Below, in pieces: positions 40,966 to 52,792 of a stretch of 64,000 bases of DNA. The position numbers and the translations under genes are program-made. How positions within the stretch are numbered: position 1 is the stretch's first letter; every line of letters starts with the position of its first letter. The notes beneath the pieces were generated by a model. That model did not search any database. It was not told the DNA's origin and was given only the letters and a program-made list of their open reading frames with translations. Origin of the DNA: Procambarus clarkii (lineage: Eukaryota > Arthropoda > Malacostraca > Decapoda > Cambaridae); contig NC_091160.1 in the NCBI RefSeq assembly GCF_040958095.1, forward strand, positions 38,431,059 to 38,495,058. Reading direction: 5' to 3'.

Positions 40966-41190
40966 AATGCTTCATCCACGTACTTTTAATACAAATAATC
41001 GCCAATGAAGCCTAACAACCTAACCTAACCTTCACCTGAAGATACATATTAAATGATGAATAAATGAATAAAAAATTTAATTTCAATATAGGAGCAAACC
41101 TATTTTTTTTAATTATTACACAATGCGTTAAAATTTATGGGTGCGTCTTAAGGGGACGGCCGCTGTATTAACGAGCCTGTCCTGAAGACG
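40966..41190 (+). repeat. Dispersed repeat G, right end
   Basis: ATGCTTCATCCACGTACTTT, AATACAAATAATCGCC, 'CCTAACCTAACC', GTTAAAATTTATGGGTGCGT. It ends near GGACGGCCGCTG at 41155. Confidence 0.65.
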
Positions 41191-41294
41191 GATTGACTTC
41201 AGGTTTCATATAACTGCTCTGGGGTTCCACATCAGTACTCCGCGCCACTATTTCTGAGCTCCACACGGTCACATCACTTCTCCAGAGCTCCACA

Positions 41295-42550
41295 CCACTA
41301 CTCTTGGGTTCCACACCCCTACACCAGGGCTCCACACCACTACACCAAGGGCTGCACATCATTACACCAGGGGCTCCACACCCCTACACCAGGGGCTCCA
41401 CACCCCTACACCAGGGGCTGCACACCCCTACACCAGGGGCTCCACACCCTACACCAGGGGCTCCACACCCCTACACCAGGGGCTCCACACCACTACACCA
41501 GGGCTCCACACCCCTACACCAGGGGCTCCACACCACCACACCAGGGGCTCCACACCCCTACACCAGGGGCTCCACATCCCTACACCAGGGGCTCCACACC
41601 ACTACACCCCTACACCAGGGCTGCACACCCCTATACCAGGGCTCCACACCCCTATGCCAGGGCTCCACACCCCTACACCAGGGCTGCACACCCCTACACC
41701 AGGGGCTCCACACCTCTACACCAGGGGCTCCACACCACCACACCAGGGGCTCCACACCCCTACACCAGGGACTCCACACCCCTACACCAGGGGCTCCACA
41801 CCCCTACACCAGGGCTGCACACCCCTACACCAGGGGCTCCACACCCCTACACCAGGGGCTCCACACCCCTACACCAGGGGCTCCACACCCCTACACCAAG
41901 GGCTCCACACCCCTACACCAGGGCTCCACACCCCTACACCAGGGCTCCACACCCCTACAACAGGGCTCCACACCCCTACACCAGGGCTCCACACCCCTAC
42001 ACCAGGGCTGCACACCCCTACACCAGGGGCTCCACACCCCTACACCAGGGGCTCCACACCCCTACACCAGGGGCTCCACACCCCTACACCAGGGCTCCAC
42101 ACCCCTACACCAGAGGCTCCACACCCCTACACCAGGGCTCCACACCCCTACACCAGGGCTCCACACCCCTACACCAGGGCTCCACACCCCTACACCAGGG
42201 CTCCACACCCCTACACCAGGGCTCCACGCCCCTACACCAGGGCTCCACACCCCTACACCAGGGGCTCCACACCCCTACACCAGGGCTCCACGCCCCTACA
42301 CCAGGGGCTCCACACCCCTACACCAGGGCTCCACACCCCTACACCAGGGCTCCACACCCCTACACCAGGGGCTCCACACCCCTACACCAGGGCTCCACAC
42401 CCCTACACCAGGGGCTCCACACCCCTACACCAGGGCTCCACACCCCTACACCAGGGCTCCACACCCCTACACCAGGGCTCCACGCCCCTACACCAGGGGC
42501 TCCACACCCCTACACCAGGGCTCCACGCCCCTACACCAGGGGCTCCACAC
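41295..42550. repeat. 21/22-bp minisatellite, nearly 60 units
   Basis: CTCCACACCCCTACACCAGG units differing mainly in three or four G residues. GCTGCAC variants are confined to 41350-42010 and CTCCACGCC variants to 42220-42530. The Thr/Pro/His-rich plus-strand ORFs come from mixing 21- and 22-bp periods. Confidence 0.96.
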
Positions 42551-42885
42551 TATTCTCAAGAACTTCGCGCCCGAAGGTTTTAATACACCAACATTTTTAA
42601 CATTCTTTAAATTTTGTCTTGTGTCGCTTTGCTCGTCCTATATTTGGTTGCCTCGTTGTCTCGGACGCCTCTATGTTCTTAGTCAATTGCCAATGGCAGT
42701 GTTCGTCTCCCCGAGGCCAATATATAGACTCAATATCACGTAATCTACTGCCACGAACTAATACACTCAACTTTTCCCAAACATTTTCATTCTTAGCAAG
42801 ATACATTGATCTCTTATGGCTATCAATAAGTTGCGGAAAAGCAAACTACATTTACATAGGCTCCATAATCATTGATCATCGAATT
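42551..42885. other. No feature recognised
   Basis: Unclassified sequence. Confidence 0.3.
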
Positions 42886-42995
42886 GTTGTTGTTTTTAGA
42901 ATCAGCTGCTGGGACCAAAAAGTTCCAAGCAGCACAGGCTAAGGTGAGCCCGTAATGTACTTACCGGGCACAGGAGCAGGGCTCTAACTGACTAT
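42886..42995 (+). repeat. Dispersed repeat R, copy 3
   Basis: TTGTTGTTTTTAGAATCAGC, AAGTTCCAAGCAGCACAGGC, CAGGAGCAGGGCT. More diverged than copies 1 and 2. Confidence 0.8.
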
Positions 42996-43917
42996 TGAAT
43001 TATAAATCTCAATTTAACTATTCCAGACACTTTTTTAATATTTACAACTAGTTTATCAGAGAACCAGAAACAACTCGTACGTCATCCAACCAAGAGTTTC
43101 CCGCGCAGCGATCACGAATAATGTGATGAATATTGTTGTTGGTGGTGGCGGGAGACCACGTGTGGGGCGTCACCACTCCTGCTGCAACACGTCCCTCGTC
43201 ACAACACTGTGAAGCAAGTATCATTGCCAAAACATACTGTCACATGCTAATATACCTTCCCACTCATTACCGCTGGGAAATTTATCTTAGTTTATGCAAA
43301 TTATGGAAACATAGCACTCGGCCAGCTGTCCAAGAACATCACACTGCTGGCCGTGGCATCTCTTTATCGCAGTAAGGCAGTTCAGAGCGAGGAGAGGTTG
43401 TTATGGCCCGAGGACGGCGAGACTCACCCACCAGAGACGAGTGCCAACTGGGGTGTCACGTGGTGTAGTGCCAGACCAAGGGCACCAGTGCCACTTTTTC
43501 CCTGCGGTTGGTAACTCACACGCCGGCACGGTTGCCATAGGCCGCCGTATTGGTTCAAGGCAAGGAAAACAATTTACAAAAAATTATGTTCTAATTTTAT
43601 CTAAAGCAATAATTACCACACTGTTAACGTGGCTAATATAGCAAGGTTAAAGAATGTTATTACAATGATATGCAACTAATTTGCAGAAAATGTGCAATAT
43701 TAAGTGATATCAACATTAAACTTATCCCTAACGGGTAGTTTCGTAGGATAAGATATTTACATGGTAAAATAATACAAATGGACCTGGAAAATTAAATAAA
43801 ATTATAATACGGGGAATCGTTGTTGCTTATAGTATTGGATGATCACAGGGAATACCCAAAACATCAACATTTACATTATATACCGTATTCATAAAATAGC
43901 ATAATTTATCTTGGATA
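42996..43917. other. No feature recognised
   Basis: Apparently single-copy sequence. Short ORFs at 43048-43230 and 43441-43641 lack recognisable domains. Confidence 0.3.

Positions 43918-44010
<93 letters not shown>
43918..44010. repeat. (TA)n microsatellite
   Basis: About 90 bp of TA with one CATATA interruption at the left. Confidence 0.97.
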
Positions 44011-44011
<1 letters not shown>

Positions 44012-44675
44012 CAATGTCCAAAGTGCACATTTTTGCATCTGATAATGGGAATAATAACAAAATTAGGATATATTAAAACTATTATTATCATGAATGATAA
44101 AAAAACAATAAAGATGTCTTCTTTAGAGTTCTTCGATTATATTAACTCGATCGAGTATAGTCTTGGAGACCAAACATATATTGACCTGAATGTTCACCTG
44201 ATGCCACAAACACCATAGTGCTAGCAACACGGATCTTCACTATAAGCGAAGTTATATTTGTCGTGTGAGGAGGGTCTGTGGCTGGCGGAAACCTTGGGAC
44301 TAGGCTCGCTTGTGTCGCCAGTGTTAGACGCAGCCTAACATACCTCCTACAATTATAACACTCATGGTCAACAATCTTTTTTATCTAACAATTAAGAATA
44401 ATTTGAGTACTGAGCATTAACATATTTTGAGAAGAGATATGTTTATATTTCTTAAAAGGTTTTAATTTGTTGCATGCAGTGACATCACCGGTTGCATTGG
44501 GCAGTTGGAAAGACCTGCTAGTAATGTTGACACAGAAATGCAGCAAATACGTCGTCATTTATTAATTGTAACACCGATTCCCCAACAATTGGTTACCACA
44601 TGTATATAGAGACGTGCAGTGTGTCAAGAGTCGTCGTGACCGCAAGGGCGCTCACCGCCGGCTGCCACAACTCTA
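44011..44675. other. No feature recognised
   Basis: AT-rich sequence. Nothing identified. Confidence 0.3.
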
Positions 44676-44884
44676 AACTGACAGAGGTAGTAGTCGTCTT
44701 CACTGTAAGAACTGACAGAGCTAGTAGTCGTCTTCACTGTAATGGTTGACAGAGGTAGTCGTCGTCTTCACTGTAAGGGCTGACAGAGGTAGTAGTCGTC
44801 GTCTTCACTGTAAGGGCTGACTGAGGTAGTCGTCGTCTTCACTGTAAGGGCTGACTGAGGTAGTAGTCGTCTTCACTGTAAGGG
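44676..44884. repeat. ~34-bp minisatellite, 6 units
   Basis: Units CTGACAGAGGTAGTAGTCGT then CTTCACTGTAAGGG, varying in the number of AGT/CGT triplets and in CTGACA versus CTGACT. Confidence 0.93.
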
Positions 44885-44885
44885 A

Positions 44886-45125
44886 GGATAACTTCTCCCG
44901 CACCAGCAGAGTACAACAACCGGAGAACTCCACGCTGGCAATCCGGCCTTGCGACAACACCCACCTGGAGGACGGCCTAACCAGGTAGTGCTCCTGCGGC
45001 AGCGACAACTCCGTCACCACAATTACTGTGTCAACAACTGACTCGACGGCTCCCAATCTGACTACATATTTCCAAGTGTATGACTCTCTGTCCTGCGTGA
45101 CAGTGAATACCAGCACTATCCTCAC
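44886..45125 (-). CDS. Unassigned ORF segment, possible host exon
   Basis: About 80 codons of the minus-strand ORF lie outside the adjacent minisatellite. They have balanced, beta-strand-like composition ('FTVTQDRESYTWKYVVRLGA', 'VVTELSLPQEHYLVRPSS'). It matches no retroelement family I know and nothing else in the window. Downstream it runs into the 34-bp array, where a splice donor would be expected if real. Function unknown; chance ORF remains likely. Confidence 0.25.
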
Positions 45126-45244
45126 TTTAATAAGACTTAATTGAAATCCTCAGATGAGGCAAAATTGTAATTAATTTTGTCAATAAAGATGTTAATAATA
45201 ATAACATATTTCCAAAATGTTGAGTTTTAAACGCTACGAATTAG

Positions 45245-45955
45245 AAAACAAAAAATTCAAATTCAAAATTCAAATGTTTATTCGGGTAAAGTACATACAT
45301 TCAAGGGGTGATATAAATATTGATGAATTTATAGATAGAGCTAGTACATACAATGCCTAAAGCCACTATTACGCAAAGCGTTTCGGGCAGGAAAAACACT
45401 AAAGACTAAAACTTATGCTAATTGAGATTAAAGTATGAAATGTGTTGAAACAATAAAAAAAATAAAAAAAAGGGGAACATGGCAGAAAAACAGCAAAAAT
45501 ACAATTTGGTCGACAAACAGCATTGTTTAAAAATAACAGACATGGGTTGACATTATAGGGGTAAGGTAGGTTACAGGGAGTTAATTAGGTGGTGCTTCGT
45601 TTTTATCTTAAACTGGTTGAGAGAGGTACAGTCTTTAACATGGTTGGGAAGGTCATTCCACATCCTGGGTCCCTTGATTTGTAGAGCATTTCTAGTTTGA
45701 TTAAGTCGTACTCTTGGAATATAAAAAAAGGTATTTGTTTCTGGTGTGGTGCCCATGGGTTCTGTTACAACCTTCAATGAAGCTTTTGAGGTCAGGATTG
45801 GCATTACAGTTCAGCGTTTTATATATGTATAATACACATGAGAGAATGTGCAGTGACTTAATATCTAACATATTCAGAGATTTGAGTAGGGGTTATACTA
45901 TGGGGTTATGTAGTTATATAGTATATACCTGTCCTTACACTTTTTTGTAATGACA
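45245..45955 (-). pseudogene. LINE-B 3' end, copy 1
   Basis: Minus strand. The C-terminal codons 'PRVRLNQTRNALQIKGPRMW' then NDLPNHVKDCTSLNQF end at the stop at 45571. A 3' untranslated region with CCCGAAACGCTTTGCGTAAT (about 45390) follows, ending in TTGAATTTTGAATTTGAATT near 45250. One frameshift lies upstream, near 45800. Only the last ~120 codons are present. Confidence 0.85.
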
Positions 45956-46039
45956 TTGTAATGACATTTTGAAGCGCCGGGAGAATGTTTTACCACAGCG
46001 CCACGACGACTTCAAAAGTTGAAATCAAATTCTTTTCCT

Positions 46040-46195
46040 TTATTTTTTAGTTTAAGGACCTGTCCGAAATGCTATGCGTGTTAGCGGCTTTGCAAGAATG
46101 TTACACTCAAACCCCAATTCATGTATACAATACTTTCTCAAGTCAATGCATGTATACCTTAATTCTTGTATATAAACAAATAATAAAATAAAATA
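46040..46195 (+). mobile_element. LINE-B-type 3' tail, plus strand
   Basis: TTTAAGGACCTGTCCGAAAT, GCGTGTTAGCGGCTTTGCAA and an AATAAAATAAAAT end. Related to 63120-63265. Confidence 0.65.
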
Positions 46196-46314
46196 GTTTA
46201 TCCTTTAGTTTATGTAAATATTTAATTTTCTTTGATTCATTGTGCTAAATAACTTTTGCGTAGGATAGACTAAATTAAAACACGTATTTCTTTACAGTCT
46301 GGATCAGTGTCTAC

Positions 46315-46925
46315 AATACAATACAATTTTATTTAGGTAAGGTACATACATACAATAAATATTTACAAGGATTGTTTGACTTATAGGTAGAGCTAGTACA
46401 TACAATGCCTAAAGCCACTATTACGCAAAGCGTTTCGGGCATGATAAACTTAAATGACAAGCTTAATACTAATTGAGCATAATGAGTAGAATGAAAACAA
46501 GAAATGAAAACATAGATGAAAAAGCAGCACAAATACAATTATGTCGACAAACAGCGCTCTTTAAAGAAAAAAACAGACATTGGTTGACAATAGAAGGGTA
46601 AGGTAGGTTACAGGGAATTTATTAGGTATAGCTTCGCTTTTAACTTAAACTGGTTGAGAGAGGTAAAGTCTTTAACATGGTTGGGAAGGTCATTCCACAT
46701 TCTGGGCCCCTTGATTTGTAGAGCATTTCTAGTTTGATTAAGTCGTACTCTAGGAATATCAAAACTGTATTTATTTCTGGTGTGATGCTCATGGGTTCTG
46801 ATACAACCTTCTATGAAGCTTTTGAGATCAGGATTGGCATTATAGTTTAGCGTTTTATATATGTATAATACACATGAGAGAATGTGCAGTGACTTAATGT
46901 CTAACATATTCAGAGATTTAAGTAG
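46315..46925 (-). pseudogene. LINE-B 3' end, copy 2
   Basis: Very similar to 45245-45955 and in the same orientation about 1 kb away. 99 codons are open (46608-46907), including IPRVRLNQTRNALQIKGPRM and the terminal 'LKAKLYLINSL'. The 3' region again has GCCCGAAACGCTTTGCG (46435). This copy lacks the frameshift of copy 1. Confidence 0.87.
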
Positions 46926-47159
46926 GGGTACCGAGTGATGTCTGGGGCCAGAATTGGATATTGTCCTAATAGCAGCTTTGTGTTGAGTAATTAGAGGACC
47001 ATTTGCAGCTTTGAGGACCAGCTTTGTGTTGAGTAATTAGAGGACCATTCCGGTCTGTTAGACAAGTTACAATTCACTGGGAGAGCCTAATAAAAAATCT
47101 ACCATATGTAATAAAAATGAAATGTCAGAAATATTAGGCTACAGCATATTTTTTTAATT
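46926..47159. other. Short tandem duplication
   Basis: CCAGCTTTGTGTTGAGTAAT followed by TAGAGGACCATT occurs at about 46971-47004 and 47018-47052. The rest is unclassified. Confidence 0.6.
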
Positions 47160-48960
47160 CACATTTCCATCTTGGGGCCAACGTTTTTTGTCATTTACCT
47201 GTGGAGCACCGTCTATAGTGGCCTCGACTGGAGCTTGTCATAGGTCCTACCATTTTTCATTATTTTATTCAGCTGTATTTTGAACCGTAGATGACATTTA
47301 TAGCTTCGTCGAGTAGTCGGTTCTATGGGCTTATAACCCTACGAGTGAAAAGGCACTTTGTATTTTGTGTCTTACAGTGTGGTTTACCTGAGAGCCACTA
47401 ACACTAGTGGCCTCGACGAATACAGGAAGCCGGCGGCTTGTCGAAGGACCCCCATTTGCCTTGATGATCTTTTCCAGCTGTATTTCAAAACCCAACAGAG
47501 TTTTGGCATTAACAGCTTCGGCGGGTAGGCGGTTCCATGGGTTACTAACGCTGTGGGCTGAAAAAGCATCTCCTGTTCTCAGTTCTACACTGCGGCTTGT
47601 TGAGCTTGAAACTGTTGCTCCTTGTTTGTGTAACACCTGACCTTTTGAAGAAATGTTCTGGATCAACATCCTCCAAATGGTTCAGTATTTTAAACGTTTT
47701 AATAAGATGCGCCCTGTCATGCCTGGTTTGTAGTGTTGTTAGCCCTGTGGCCCTCAATCTTTCCTGATACGTGAGTTGACAGCTCTGGAAATATTTTTGT
47801 TGCCCGGTGTTTCACTTCTCCAGAGTAGCTATATCCTTCTGAAGATGAGGTCTCCATGCTCGGATACAATAATCAAAATGATTTATCCCTGCACCGGAGA
47901 TTTATACAATTGAATCACTACCTTATTTTCCTTGAAATCGAAGGTATGCTTGATTATTCCAAGTGTTTGCTTAGCTTTTTTAACTGCTGTTCCTACCTGC
48001 TGTGCAACTGTCACTGAGTGATGGATTTTGACTCCAACGTCCTTGTCTTCATCAATCTGCTGTAATAAAATGTTATTAATTTGGTAGCTGTGGCGCGGGT
48101 TGTTGTGCCCCACATGCAGGGGCTTGCAATTGTCAATATTAAAAAGCATTTGCCAGTCATCAAACCATTTGTGGAATTCGTGCAATCTCTTTCTAAGGCT
48201 ACAACATCATTTTCATTCCCCACTTTTCCATAAATCTTGTTGATCTTGAAGTCGTTGATTCTTGTATGTGTTGTATTTACTCGTTTAAAGACGCGGTCTG
48301 GAACAATGTCCTCCAGAGTATTTAAACAGTTTCGATGAGATCAGCCCTGTTATGTCTGGTCTGTAGAGCTGCTAGTCCTGTGGCCCTCAACCGTTCCTGG
48401 TATGAGTCTATATAACTCTGGCATGAGTTTTGTTGTCCGGTGTTGACCAACGCAGATATGTCTTTCTGAAGATGAGGTCTCCATGCTTGGATACAGTAAT
48501 CCAAATGGGGGTGTACTAGAGATTTGTACAGTTGAATAACTGCCTACTTTACCTTGAAGACAACGTTTCTTTTGACTATTCCTATGGTTTAGTTGCCTTG
48601 TTTTAATGTAGCTCCCACTTGTTTGGAAACTTTCCATTAATTTTGGATTCTGAACCTCCAGGGTACTTTTCTTCAGCAATGTACTGCAAGGTAATATTAT
48701 CGATTGGGTAGTTATGATGTACACTGATATGCCCCCACGTGTAAAGTCTTGCATTTTCAATATTAAACAAAGCGTTAGCCAATTTTTCGACCATTTTGAG
48801 GAGCTCATGTAGAACTCTTAGTAAGGCCACAGTATCATTTTTACTTCCTACTTTACCATAGATCTTAGTTTCATCTGCAAATCTGATGATGCTGTTTGTA
48901 ACATTTTCAGCTATATCGTTGACGTATATGGCAAGAAGGGTTGGCCCCAAAATGGAACCT
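47160..48960 (-). pseudogene. LINE-D, three 3' ends in tandem
   Basis: Reading the minus strand downward. Segment 1 (48960-48250): RT around the catalytic site ('RFADETKIYGKVGSKNDTVA'), then 'LDYCIQAWRPHLQKDI' and 'LRATGLAALQTRHNRADLIE'. Segment 2 (48245-47400) starts again at KIYGKVGNENDVVAL and continues to 'NPWNRLPAEAVNAKTLLGF' and a full 3' end. Segment 3 (47385-47160) repeats only the last codons and 3' end, more decayed. FADE replaces FADD in segment 1. All contain stops or frameshifts. Confidence 0.82.
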
Positions 48961-48964
48961 TGAG

Positions 48965-49530
48965 GTATCCTACTCTCTTCATATTGTACCTTCAGGTACT
49001 CCAGGTCAGTGTACCTTCAGGCACCCCATGTTAGATTACCATGAAGTACCCCAGGTTAGTGTACCATATGAAGGACCCCAGGTTAGTGTACCATATGAAG
49101 GACCCCAGGTTAGTGTACCACATGAAGGACCCCAGGTTAGTGTACCATATGAAGGACCCCAGGTTAGTGTACCATATGAAGGACCCCAGGTTAGTGTACC
49201 ATATGAAGGACCCCAGGTTAGTGTACCATATGAAGGACCCCAGGTTAGTGTACCATATGAAGGACCCCAGGTTAGTGTACCATATGAAGGACCCCAGGTT
49301 AGTGTACCATATGAAGGACCCCAGGTTAGTGTACCATATGAAGGACCCCAGGTTAGTGTACCATGAAGGACCCCAAGTTAGTGTACCACGAAGAACTTCA
49401 GATTAGTGTACCATGATGTACCCCAGGTTTGTGTACCATATTGTACCCCAGGTCAGAGTACCATGAAAGACAATAGGTTAGTGTACCAAGAAGGACCCCG
49501 GAATAGTGTAACATGAGGAACCAAAGTTAG
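48965..49530. repeat. 27-bp minisatellite, 12 regular plus degenerate units
   Basis: GTGTACCATATGAAGGACCC units are regular from about 49049 to 49365. Both edges are degenerate (GTACCTTCAGGCACCCC left; GTACCATGAAGGACC with ATAT lost right). The left edge coincides with the 5' end of LINE-D. Confidence 0.95.
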
Positions 49531-49984
49531 CGTTCCATGAATCCACTCAATAAAACGTCTAAATTATTGGAATCGATTAAAATCTTTAAATCTTTACTAT
49601 TCTCTTGAACGTGGGTGGAAGAGATCACAGGAATAACATATACTTGGAAAAAAGTTAGCGGGACTGGTTCCAAATTTTCACACGGAAATAACATCACATG
49701 AGACCAGGAGGCATGGCAGGATGTGCAGAATAGCTCTGAGGTGCAAGAGGTACGCTGAGTGACAGCTCTATCAACATCAAAGGCCCAAGACTTTTCACCC
49801 GCTACTCATAAGGGCCATATAACTGGCCGGCCCTCTCACGATGTTCAAAAAAGAAGTGAGTGGATAAATACTTCCAATGGATACCTGATCAACCAGGCTG
49901 TGATTCATACATCAGGCTGCGAGCAGCCGCGTGCTGCTCTCTCAAAGCTGGGGCATATTTGTGGGATCTCCTGGTACACTTGGC
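49531..49984. other. No feature recognised
   Basis: Unclassified sequence. Confidence 0.3.
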
Positions 49985-50165
49985 TTCATTCCTGTCTCAC
50001 AATCGGGAATCTCAGGTTCGATTCCTGGCCGGAACACAAATGGTTGGGTACATTTCATTTCATCTAATGTGTCTGTTCACCTGGCAAATAAATAGGTAGC
50101 CATGAGTTAGGCAACTGTTGTGGGGGTTACATCTTCAGGAGGGGTTGTTGTTCGACCTTGTGGGA
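49985..50165 (+). mobile_element. tRNA-headed SINE, truncated head
   Basis: B box GGTTCGATTCC at about 50015, 'GGCCGGAACACAAATGG', then CACCTGGCAAATAAATAGGT and TTAGGCAACTGTTGTGGG. The A-box side is weak. Same body as SINE-2. Confidence 0.7.
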
Positions 50166-51369
50166 GGGGGGGAAGGGGGGAGGGGGCCCTCGAGACACGC
50201 ATCAAAGTCCATGTATATAGGATTCATGTCCCTAACAAAACCAATTAATCAACACATCTTGCTACTCTTTACAAGAAAAACAATGTAACTTTTCACAATG
50301 TTGAAGGCAACTATGCAAGATGATAATGTTGGCTACCTAAGCTAGTTAAAAACAGCATTCCATTTGAGAACAGCAATTACTGCCCAGATCGGTCTCTTTA
50401 ATTAATTTTTGTTTATTACTCTACATTCTGACTTTTTTATATATGTATACATATATAATAACGCCATACATTGCTTTAAACATTGCTAAGACGTTAAAAT
50501 AGAGTAATATTAACTCAGTGCTCCCCAGTTGCTGCCACAACCAGTGTGGAGTGTGAAGGCGTCCCCATTATGTCTGAGGGAAGGTATTGTATATAGTTAA
50601 GGGAGTGACCTTGGCTCAGCTCAGTGGCTAGGCTACACGAGGCTGCGTGCAGTAGGCTATGAGACCTGAGAGCAATATATACCCTTCAGTGTCATCGCTA
50701 ACCTTTCAGTAAACCTTACCTCACCTAACTTGCCAGAACCTGACCAGAATATGTTATAAAAATGTTATTTCATAGAGGGTGGTGCAAGAGGTATGTGAGG
50801 CCAGTGTAGATGCCAGTACAGGTTGTGGCTCCTCCTTGGTGCTCACTAGGCTGTCGCCCGTCGTCAACCAACCCGTCCTCTCCGGCATTCACAACGTCAC
50901 TAAACTGATGTATTAAATTGCCCACACCTAACCAAACCGAGGACCAACGAATAGAAAACGAATCATCACGTCAATTTTGCAGGTCGCTATGATTTTCAGT
51001 ACATTAGTGTTGGCGTTAGGAGATTTATACGTCAAAATACGATATACTGTTGAAGAAGGCCGAGTTGCGTCAACACTTGAAAGCTCTAATATATGTACTC
51101 TACTCTGTTTATAGCAACCAGAGCGTGCTATAAATATTAACACATAATTTTGTATCTAACACTGCAAGCATTACTTAAGCTTTTTCGAAGCCTGAAACCA
51201 AAATTGAACAGAATTGTTGAAAAATATTTGTTTAAATTGATTTTAGACTGAAGTCGTCTATTTCCCGGGGTCGATGTGTTGATTTAGTTAAGTACGGATT
51301 ACAATGGCATATCAATAAAGATACTAGGAAAAGTATAAAACTCAAGCTCACATTTGAAAGTCCGGCCTT
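50166..51369. other. No feature recognised
   Basis: Largely unclassified AT-rich sequence with a G-rich run at 50160-50190. A 71-codon minus-strand ORF (50928-51143) shows no known domain. Confidence 0.3.
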
Positions 51370-51630
51370 CAGATTTTTTTTTGTTTGCAGGGATATTCCT
51401 GCGCGGGCCCTAAGTCTCTGGCTGGCCCACTAAGTGTTACTTATTTCTGTTTTACTTAGTTGGAGTATGAATATTTATGACTCGTATGGTCGCTTCTGTA
51501 AAATTTTGTCCCATGTATTTAACAACTTCTGCTCTGTTGAATCTAAATTGAACTCTTATTGGGTTTGTAACTGTGCACTGTGTTAGGTAATGTTCCAGTG
51601 GTCTATCGGACATTTCTCCTGGCATTCAGA
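51370..51630 (-). pseudogene. Small LINE C-terminal fragment
   Basis: Minus strand from about 51627: 'GEMSDRPLEHYLTQCTVTNP' then IRVQFRFNRAEVVKYMGQ, stop at 51452-51454. HYLTQC is the H-x4-C half of the zinc motif seen in LINE-E. The 3' untranslated part contains GGCCAGCCAGAGACTTAGGG and CAGGAATATCCCTGCAAACA. A third family of the RNase H-type LINEs. Confidence 0.6.
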
Positions 51631-51814
51631 TGTCAGAAAATGTCTGCACCTCAAGATGACACAATACGTCTGAACTTCAAGATAACAGGAAGCAGAAGAC
51701 TGGAGTTCTATCAACCAGGCAACAAACCTCCACAATAAGAGAGGCCCAAACCAGACCACGGGTATCCAACTGGGACTTTAGGACTCCACTGGGGTGCCAC
51801 TTGAGTAGTTTTAG

Positions 51815-52790
51815 TTAGTTAGTTTAGTTCATTTATTATGCACCCCAATATCCATCTTGTGGGTGGTAGTGGAAAGGGTTACAGAGGCACATAATGGGCT
51901 CAGGGACTGAACCCCACAATTCATTTAGCTAAGCAAGTTACAATCTTGATGAGCTAGTTACAAAGTTCAGTATAAGTCGTCACATCAACAATGGGTTTGA
52001 GATCGACCACAAGTACAGGTTCTAAATTAAGCAACTGACATATGTGGAGAGCTAGTGTCACAATTGATATGTTTGTCCTGCACACCGCCCCCCATCCAGT
52101 GGGCAGCGGTGGATAGGTTACAATCACTTAGTTACTACCTACAGTTAGCAAACTGGGGATATTTGACTAAAATTTCAGGTAGCAGATCATTTTGAATGAA
52201 ATATTGACACATCGCTGGAACATTGGTTATAGAATTGTCTCTAAATTCACGTATCTTTTCGCACTCCATCACATAGTGACGGAGGGTGTGCGAATAATTT
52301 TGTTGACACAGTTTACATTTGGTCAGGTCTACATCAGCAGATAATAATAATTCCCAGAGATACTTGTAACCGAGACTAAGCCGAGCAGTAGTAACATCTA
52401 GAAGTCTGCTGATTTTATTGGATGATCCATAGATGTGTGGCTCCTCTTGCATGATAGTATGATGAAAGATGGAATTACTAGTGTTAATTTCACTTTGCCT
52501 CAGATCTACAAGATCTTGTTGAAGTTCTCGGTGTACTGCTGCTCTCAGATTGCTCATTGACAATCCAAGGTTACACTCAACGGCTCCTTTAAAGGCAGAT
52601 TCTTTGGCTAACTCATCAGCTCTATCATGCATTCGGAGGCCAACATGAGATGGAGACCACATGAAATGGACTCTGTTACCATCATTAATAATTTTGTTGT
52701 ATTTGTGTCTAGCTTCGGCCGGTATTCGCATCATGGTCGGGGAGGATTGACTAGGCAGCATTCCTTAACTGAATGTCTCAAAATGTCTTC
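51815..52790 (-). mobile_element. LINE-E copy 1, 5'-truncated
   Basis: The 3' end on the minus strand at about 51815-51870 reads CCACAAGATGGATATTGGGG then TGCATAATAAATGAACTAAA. Some 90-95% matches to 59415-60265 over the shared region, and it extends about 120 bp further 5'. Confidence 0.88.
52135..52761 (-). pseudogene. LINE-E ORF2 C-terminus: RNase H end plus C2HC motif
   Basis: 208 codons. Residues ~30-60 hold the end of an RNase H domain (VHFMWSPSHVGLRMHDRADE, with ADELAKES). A helical region follows, then 'ARLSLGYKYLWELL', CKLCQQNYSH..HYVMEC (C-x2-C-x9-H-x4-C) and the stop at 52135. Upstream of residue 1 the RNase H continues in another frame. This architecture fits I/LOA/R1-type LINEs. 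Confidence 0.85.
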
Positions 52791-52792
52791 CC

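Noticed and set aside
41304..42743. 479-codon Pro/Thr/His-rich ORF, possible mucin or antifreeze-like protein
   Set aside because: It follows the 21/22-bp array and changes peptide register with each G-count change. No signal peptide or unique ends.
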